Positions 22,626 through 27,528 of a stretch of 27,528 nucleotides of DNA are shown piece by piece. The stretch's first letter is position 1. Each line of letters begins with the position of its first letter. The notes below the pieces were generated by a model. That model was not told the origin of the DNA. It was given only the letters and a program-made list of their open reading frames with translations, and did not search any database. Origin of the DNA: a virus; the IMG/VR virus record IMGVR_UViG_3300044972_001176, positions 1 through 27,528 of that record, one strand, 5' to 3'. Made by a program: the position numbers and the translations under genes.

Positions 22626-23036
22626 TACTGAAGGTGCATCTGGTTCATACTCATCACCAACAAATATTGCCTGATTTGTAACAGTAACAGTATTAGGAAT
22701 ACCGGCACCTGTTAATGCATCATCAATGTTGGCCTGCAAATCAGTTGTGGTCCAAGCGTCAATAGGATATAGTGCTAAAGCAACTGAATCGTTTGTTGCA
22801 TTATAGTATTCATATACCATAACAGTAGCCAATTGTTCTGCTGTTGTAATAATTGCTTTAATTTGTGTACCTGAAAGAGCACCTGTGCCTGTTACAGTAA
22901 AAAATGCTAGATAAGGACCCTGTGGTTGAATTGGTACATTACTTTGAACCGCATTGGCTCCACTGTTAACATACGAACCACTATCGTAGTTTAATACCGG
23001 TAAGTTATCACCGTTTGCTCGTTGAAATTGTGCCAT
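21813..23036 (-). CDS. Virion/tail protein with three FN3 (Ig-like) domains
   Basis: A 407-residue protein. Residues 1-136 form a conserved head domain (MAQFQRANGDNLPVLNYDSG, LAFFTVTGTGALSGTQ, YPIDAWTT) also present in the paralogue at 23138. Then come three fibronectin type III repeats of about 90 residues (138-228, 229-318, 319-407), each with PTVGTA..TTATL-F, GGxPITxYxVxS and GLTTGTxYTFxVxATNxxGxGA patterns. FN3/Ig-like modules on phage virions are thought to bind carbohydrates or host surfaces weakly. It has no signal peptide. It is driven by a GATAAATA late-type promoter (23071-23078) with an AAAGGAG site, and ends at a strong terminator. It looks like a decoration or tail-surface protein; the attachment point is unknown. 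Confidence 0.83.
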   Translation of the reverse strand: MAQFQRANGDNLPVLNYDSGSYVNSGANAVQSNVPIQPQGPYLAFFTVTGTGALSGTQIKAIITTAEQLATVMVYEYYNATNDSVALALYPIDAWTTTDLQANIDDALTGAGIPNTVTVTNQAIFVGDEYEPDAPSVPSAPTIGTATALSTTTARVTFTPEYDGGSAITSYTVTSSPGGITATGTASPITVTGLTTGTTYTFTVTATNSVGTGAASAASNSARTWSVPGAPTVGTATDTGATTATLAFTAPAIVGGTPITGYNVVSTPAGGTGSGLTSPISVTGLTTGTSYTFAVTATNAIGTGAASAASNSVTTWAVPGAPTVGTATAASPTTATLTFTAGTTGGTPITSYTVTSTPPGGIAAAGTTSPLSITGLTTATAYTFVVKAVNAIGAGANSAASNSITTP

Positions 23037-23070
23037 TTTGAAATCTCCTTTAGATATAAATGTATAACAG

Positions 23071-23078
23071 TATTTATC
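23071..23078 (-). promoter_or_regulatory. Late promoter candidate GATAAATA
   Basis: The minus strand reads GATAAATA, 34 bp upstream of the 3-FN3 gene start and just downstream of the preceding terminator, the expected place for a restart promoter. Confidence 0.55.
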
Positions 23079-23090
23079 ATCGGATAATAA

Positions 23091-23116
23091 AAAACAGGAG
23101 ATTAATCTCCTGTTTT
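23091..23116 (-). terminator. Intrinsic terminator after the 1-FN3 gene
   Basis: A 26-bp perfect inverted repeat (AAAACAGGAGATT / AATCTCCTGTTTT) is followed by a six-T run on the minus strand. It ends the leftward gene stopping at 23138. Confidence 0.9.
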
Positions 23117-23137
23117 GTACTAAAATTACTAAACCTA

Positions 23138-23821
23138 TTAAGGTGTTGTAATTGAGTTACTTGGATCTGAAGGAACAGATACACCCTCAGCATTAGTAGC
23201 GCGAATGACTAATACATAACTAGTAGCAGTTGTCAATCCAGTAACAGCGATTGGTGATGTTAGGCCTGTGCCTGTTCCACCAGCTGGAACTGAAACTACG
23301 TCATAGCTAGTAATAGCAGATCCACCATCATACTGTGGTGTAAACTGTAGAGTAGCTGTTGTAGTACCTGTTGCAACTGCTGTTCCAACTGTTGGAGCGG
23401 CTGGAGCGATTGGGCCTGTTGGTGGATATGTTACTTCTGTGAATGTAGCACCTCCAGTAACGAGAACGGAGTTTGGTTGACCAAGTGCGGTCAAACCAGC
23501 TCTGATAGCGGTTTGCATTGTTCCAGTAGTCCATGCGTCTATTGGGTAAACAGCAATGGCTAAAGTTGCACCACCTTCGTTGTCATCAATAAATTCATAG
23601 ATATGAACTGTAGCTAATTGTTCAATTGAACGAATAGCATATGTTACTTGAGTACCTGTTAGAGCTCCATCACCTGTTACAGTGAAGAACGCTAAAGCTG
23701 GACCCTGTGGTTGAACGGTAGCACCGCTCTGAACTGCATTTGGTCCACTGTTTACATATGAACCCGAATCATAGTTTAATACTGGTAGTAAGTCACCATT
23801 AACTCTTGGGAATTGTGCCAT
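23138..23821 (-). CDS. Virion/tail protein with one FN3 domain (paralogue)
   Basis: A 227-residue paralogue of the 407-residue FN3 protein. The N-terminal 140 residues match it closely (MAQFPRVNGDLLPVLNYDSG, NAVQSG, LAFFTVTGDGALTGTQ, VYPIDAWTTG), followed by a single FN3 module (143-227) ending with the same SNSITTP. Even the bases just after the stop are shared with the other gene, showing a recent tandem duplication of the whole unit. It has its own late-type promoter (23866-23873), a TAGGAG ribosome site and its own terminator, so the two copies are expressed separately. Probably a virion surface protein whose FN3 number varies. Confidence 0.82.
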   Translation of the reverse strand: MAQFPRVNGDLLPVLNYDSGSYVNSGPNAVQSGATVQPQGPALAFFTVTGDGALTGTQVTYAIRSIEQLATVHIYEFIDDNEGGATLAIAVYPIDAWTTGTMQTAIRAGLTALGQPNSVLVTGGATFTEVTYPPTGPIAPAAPTVGTAVATGTTTATLQFTPQYDGGSAITSYDVVSVPAGGTGTGLTSPIAVTGLTTATSYVLVIRATNAEGVSVPSDPSNSITTP

Positions 23822-23865
23822 TTTTAAATCTCCTAATGTGATGAGGTTTGCATTTCCTCTACACT

Positions 23866-23873
23866 TATTTATC
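23866..23873 (-). promoter_or_regulatory. Late promoter candidate GATAAATA
   Basis: The minus strand reads GATAAATA, 44 bp upstream of the 1-FN3 gene, placed after the hairpin at 23883-23909, as at the neighbouring gene. Confidence 0.55.
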
Positions 23874-23882
23874 TTTTTTGTG

Positions 23883-23909
23883 AAAAATTAATAGTATACA
23901 TTAATTTTT
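23883..23909 (-). terminator. AT-only hairpin, probable weak terminator
   Basis: AAAAATTAAT / ATTAATTTTT is a perfect 10-bp stem with a 7-base loop, placed between the stop at 23925 and the next late-type promoter. The absence of G-C pairs makes it weak, but its position matches the two strong terminators downstream. Confidence 0.45.
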
Positions 23910-23924
23910 ATAGTTTTATACTTA

Positions 23925-24851
23925 TTAACCTATACGCCAGTTAGTACCATCGCACCACACACATACAGTGTTTGACCCACTGTTACCTACGATTGCACCA
24001 AAGTTTCCTACTGGTGCTAAGTTAGCGTCACTGACAAATGCTTTAAATCCTGCTATCGCAAATTGACCGGATGGTAATGTATCTACTGTTAGAACAGGAC
24101 TTTGAGTAACACCGGCTTCAGTAAACAAATAGTTTTTAGAATTAGTTGTTAATTTAATACCATTTACTGATGTTAATCTATTTGGTAGTGTGAACTGAGC
24201 AATCTGTTGTCCAGCTCCAGTTCCACTTACGGTAAATGTTCCGGCACCGCCACCTGTATATACTCCGGTTACCGTTGTAGCAGTGCTATCAAGTGTTATT
24301 GCATCACCTACTTCCATCAATGCCAACACTTGAAGCATGTAAGTAGAAGATGCATTAGTGAATGTAAGAGTATTTCCAGACCATACTAAATTATCATACT
24401 GATATAATATATCAAATGTAACAGGAGGAATATTATTTGTTACTGTATCACCTTCTGGTAGTGTTAGATTACCATCTGTACTAAATGTCCAAGTATATGA
24501 TGTTCCTGCATTGGCTTGTATAGACACATTACCATTAACATTGACAGCGACATTAGCAAAGTCATCAGTACCGAGAATAACAGTTTCACCGTTGCCAGCA
24601 ATGTGAATGTCTGGGCCCGCGGTTAGAAAGATATCCAAATAAGCACTAGCGTTAGCAGAGTCTGGTTGTAGTTTTAAGTTTCCTGTACCAATGATATTAA
24701 TATCATTGAATGTAACATTGCCTGTACCAAAATAATTTTTTAAATTTGCACCTGAAATTTGAAAAGTATTTGCTCCCGTATCTACTGGAATGACAGCAGA
24801 ATCTGTCATTGTTGATAATGAGGGTAAATTCCCTATTGTTGTAGTTGCCAT
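23925..24851 (-). CDS. Tail/virion structural protein (308 aa)
   Basis: A 308-residue beta-rich protein. It starts ATTTIGNLPSLSTMTDSAVI, PVDTGANTFQISGANLKNYF, a start I recall from tail-fibre-like proteins of T4-like marine phages, where a short N-terminal region anchors the fibre. Gly/Thr/Asn-rich repeats follow (GNVSIQANAGTSYTW, STDGNLTLPEGDTV). The C-terminal region has GQFAIAGFKAFVSDANLAPV and NTVCVWCDGTNWRIG, typical of receptor- or surface-exposed tail tips. It lies in the fibre module, 15 bases after the small 109-residue gene, with an AGGAA site. The receptor is unknown. Confidence 0.75.
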   Translation of the reverse strand: MATTTIGNLPSLSTMTDSAVIPVDTGANTFQISGANLKNYFGTGNVTFNDINIIGTGNLKLQPDSANASAYLDIFLTAGPDIHIAGNGETVILGTDDFANVAVNVNGNVSIQANAGTSYTWTFSTDGNLTLPEGDTVTNNIPPVTFDILYQYDNLVWSGNTLTFTNASSTYMLQVLALMEVGDAITLDSTATTVTGVYTGGGAGTFTVSGTGAGQQIAQFTLPNRLTSVNGIKLTTNSKNYLFTEAGVTQSPVLTVDTLPSGQFAIAGFKAFVSDANLAPVGNFGAIVGNSGSNTVCVWCDGTNWRIG

Positions 24852-24866
24852 TTTATTATTAAATTC

Positions 24867-25193
24867 CTATGTTATTAAATTATCACCAGATTCTGTTACT
24901 AATAAATCTCCAGATTCTGTTACGATGAATAAACCGTCAATTGGACCAGTTTCTACCCATGGTCTTCCAATCACTGGTGATACAGTACGATCTGCCCATG
25001 TTGTAAATACATTATATATACGATAACTAGGTGTTCCTACGGCTTGACGAACTGGCTCTGCAACATCTAATAACTTTAAACTAGCTTTAGCTTCTTGTAA
25101 GGTTAAACCTTGTTCGGCAGCTAAAGCAGGAGCATTCAACTCAATATATGAATTCCAAGAAACATATCCTACTGGGGTTGGTGGTAGTGCCAT
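24867..25193 (-). CDS. Small fibre-module protein (possible chaperone or fibre accessory)
   Basis: A 108-residue protein starting at ATG 25193 (MALPPTPVGYVSWNSYIELN), chosen over the longer frame because it directly follows the collagen-like gene's stop (TAA-T-ATG). It contains a helical PALAAEQGLTLQEAKASLKL region, SYRIYNVFTTWADR, and ends with two copies of a VTESGD motif (FIVTESGDLLVTESGDNLIT). That repeat resembles the short adhesin-like strands seen at ends of phage tail proteins. It sits between two fibre genes. A fibre assembly or adapter role is inferred from position; no family is recognised. Confidence 0.65.
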   Translation of the reverse strand: MALPPTPVGYVSWNSYIELNAPALAAEQGLTLQEAKASLKLLDVAEPVRQAVGTPSYRIYNVFTTWADRTVSPVIGRPWVETGPIDGLFIVTESGDLLVTESGDNLIT

Positions 25194-25194
25194 A

Positions 25195-27528
<2,334 letters not shown>

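Overview
The window reads as part of an AT-rich tailed-phage genome of the T4-like (contractile tail) type. It has PAAR spike, fibre and FN3-decorated virion genes, a class Ia ribonucleotide reductase block, T4-type late promoter candidates (TATAAATA/GATAAATA), two SleB-type wall hydrolases, and very tight, overlapping genes. Two TctC/Bug-family periplasmic binding proteins suggest a proteobacterial host, perhaps a Burkholderiales-like betaproteobacterium where this family is abundant. That host guess is inference only. No tRNA, rRNA, CRISPR array, integrase or insertion sequence was recognised.

Layout. (1) 1-1702: five leftward genes (four small unknowns and one SleB hydrolase). Each has its own near-consensus sigma70 promoter with a 17-bp spacer, and four of the five promoters carry the same palindrome just upstream of -35; this looks like early, host-polymerase-read DNA. 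(2) 1741-3577: a TauD-like dioxygenase and a Bug protein converge on a strong bidirectional terminator. (3) 3690-6948: a rightward operon of a second Bug protein, two PP-loop (asparagine-synthase-like) enzymes and a small alpha/beta protein, coupled by ATGA overlaps. (4) 6952-9412: another PP-loop enzyme and two compact 2-oxoglutarate/Fe(II) oxygenase-like proteins, on mixed strands. (5) 13743-9407: a seven-gene leftward operon in which almost every junction overlaps: SleB hydrolase, GNAT-like protein, acyl carrier protein, fourth PP-loop enzyme, second GNAT-like protein, membrane fatty-acid desaturase, third compact oxygenase. (6) 16682-13834: PAAR spike protein and an 856-residue virion protein. 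(7) 21728-16702: conserved phage protein, nrdA, a secreted cysteine-rich protein, nrdB, glutaredoxin and an Sm-like small protein, all leftward. (8) 27528-21813: collagen-like fibre (start outside the window), two tail/virion proteins, and two paralogous FN3 proteins with three versus one FN3 domains, separated by hairpin terminators and late promoters.

The most interesting part is 3.7-13.0 kb. It holds four PP-loop ATPases without a glutaminase domain, a free acyl carrier protein, two GNAT-fold proteins, a desaturase, three small 2OG oxygenases and a coupled solute-binding protein. Together these resemble a small-molecule or lipid-conjugate biosynthesis locus rather than known phage replication or structural genes. 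The product is unknown; an acylated amine or amino-acid-like molecule made from an acyl-ACP is the most economical hypothesis, and it is inference.
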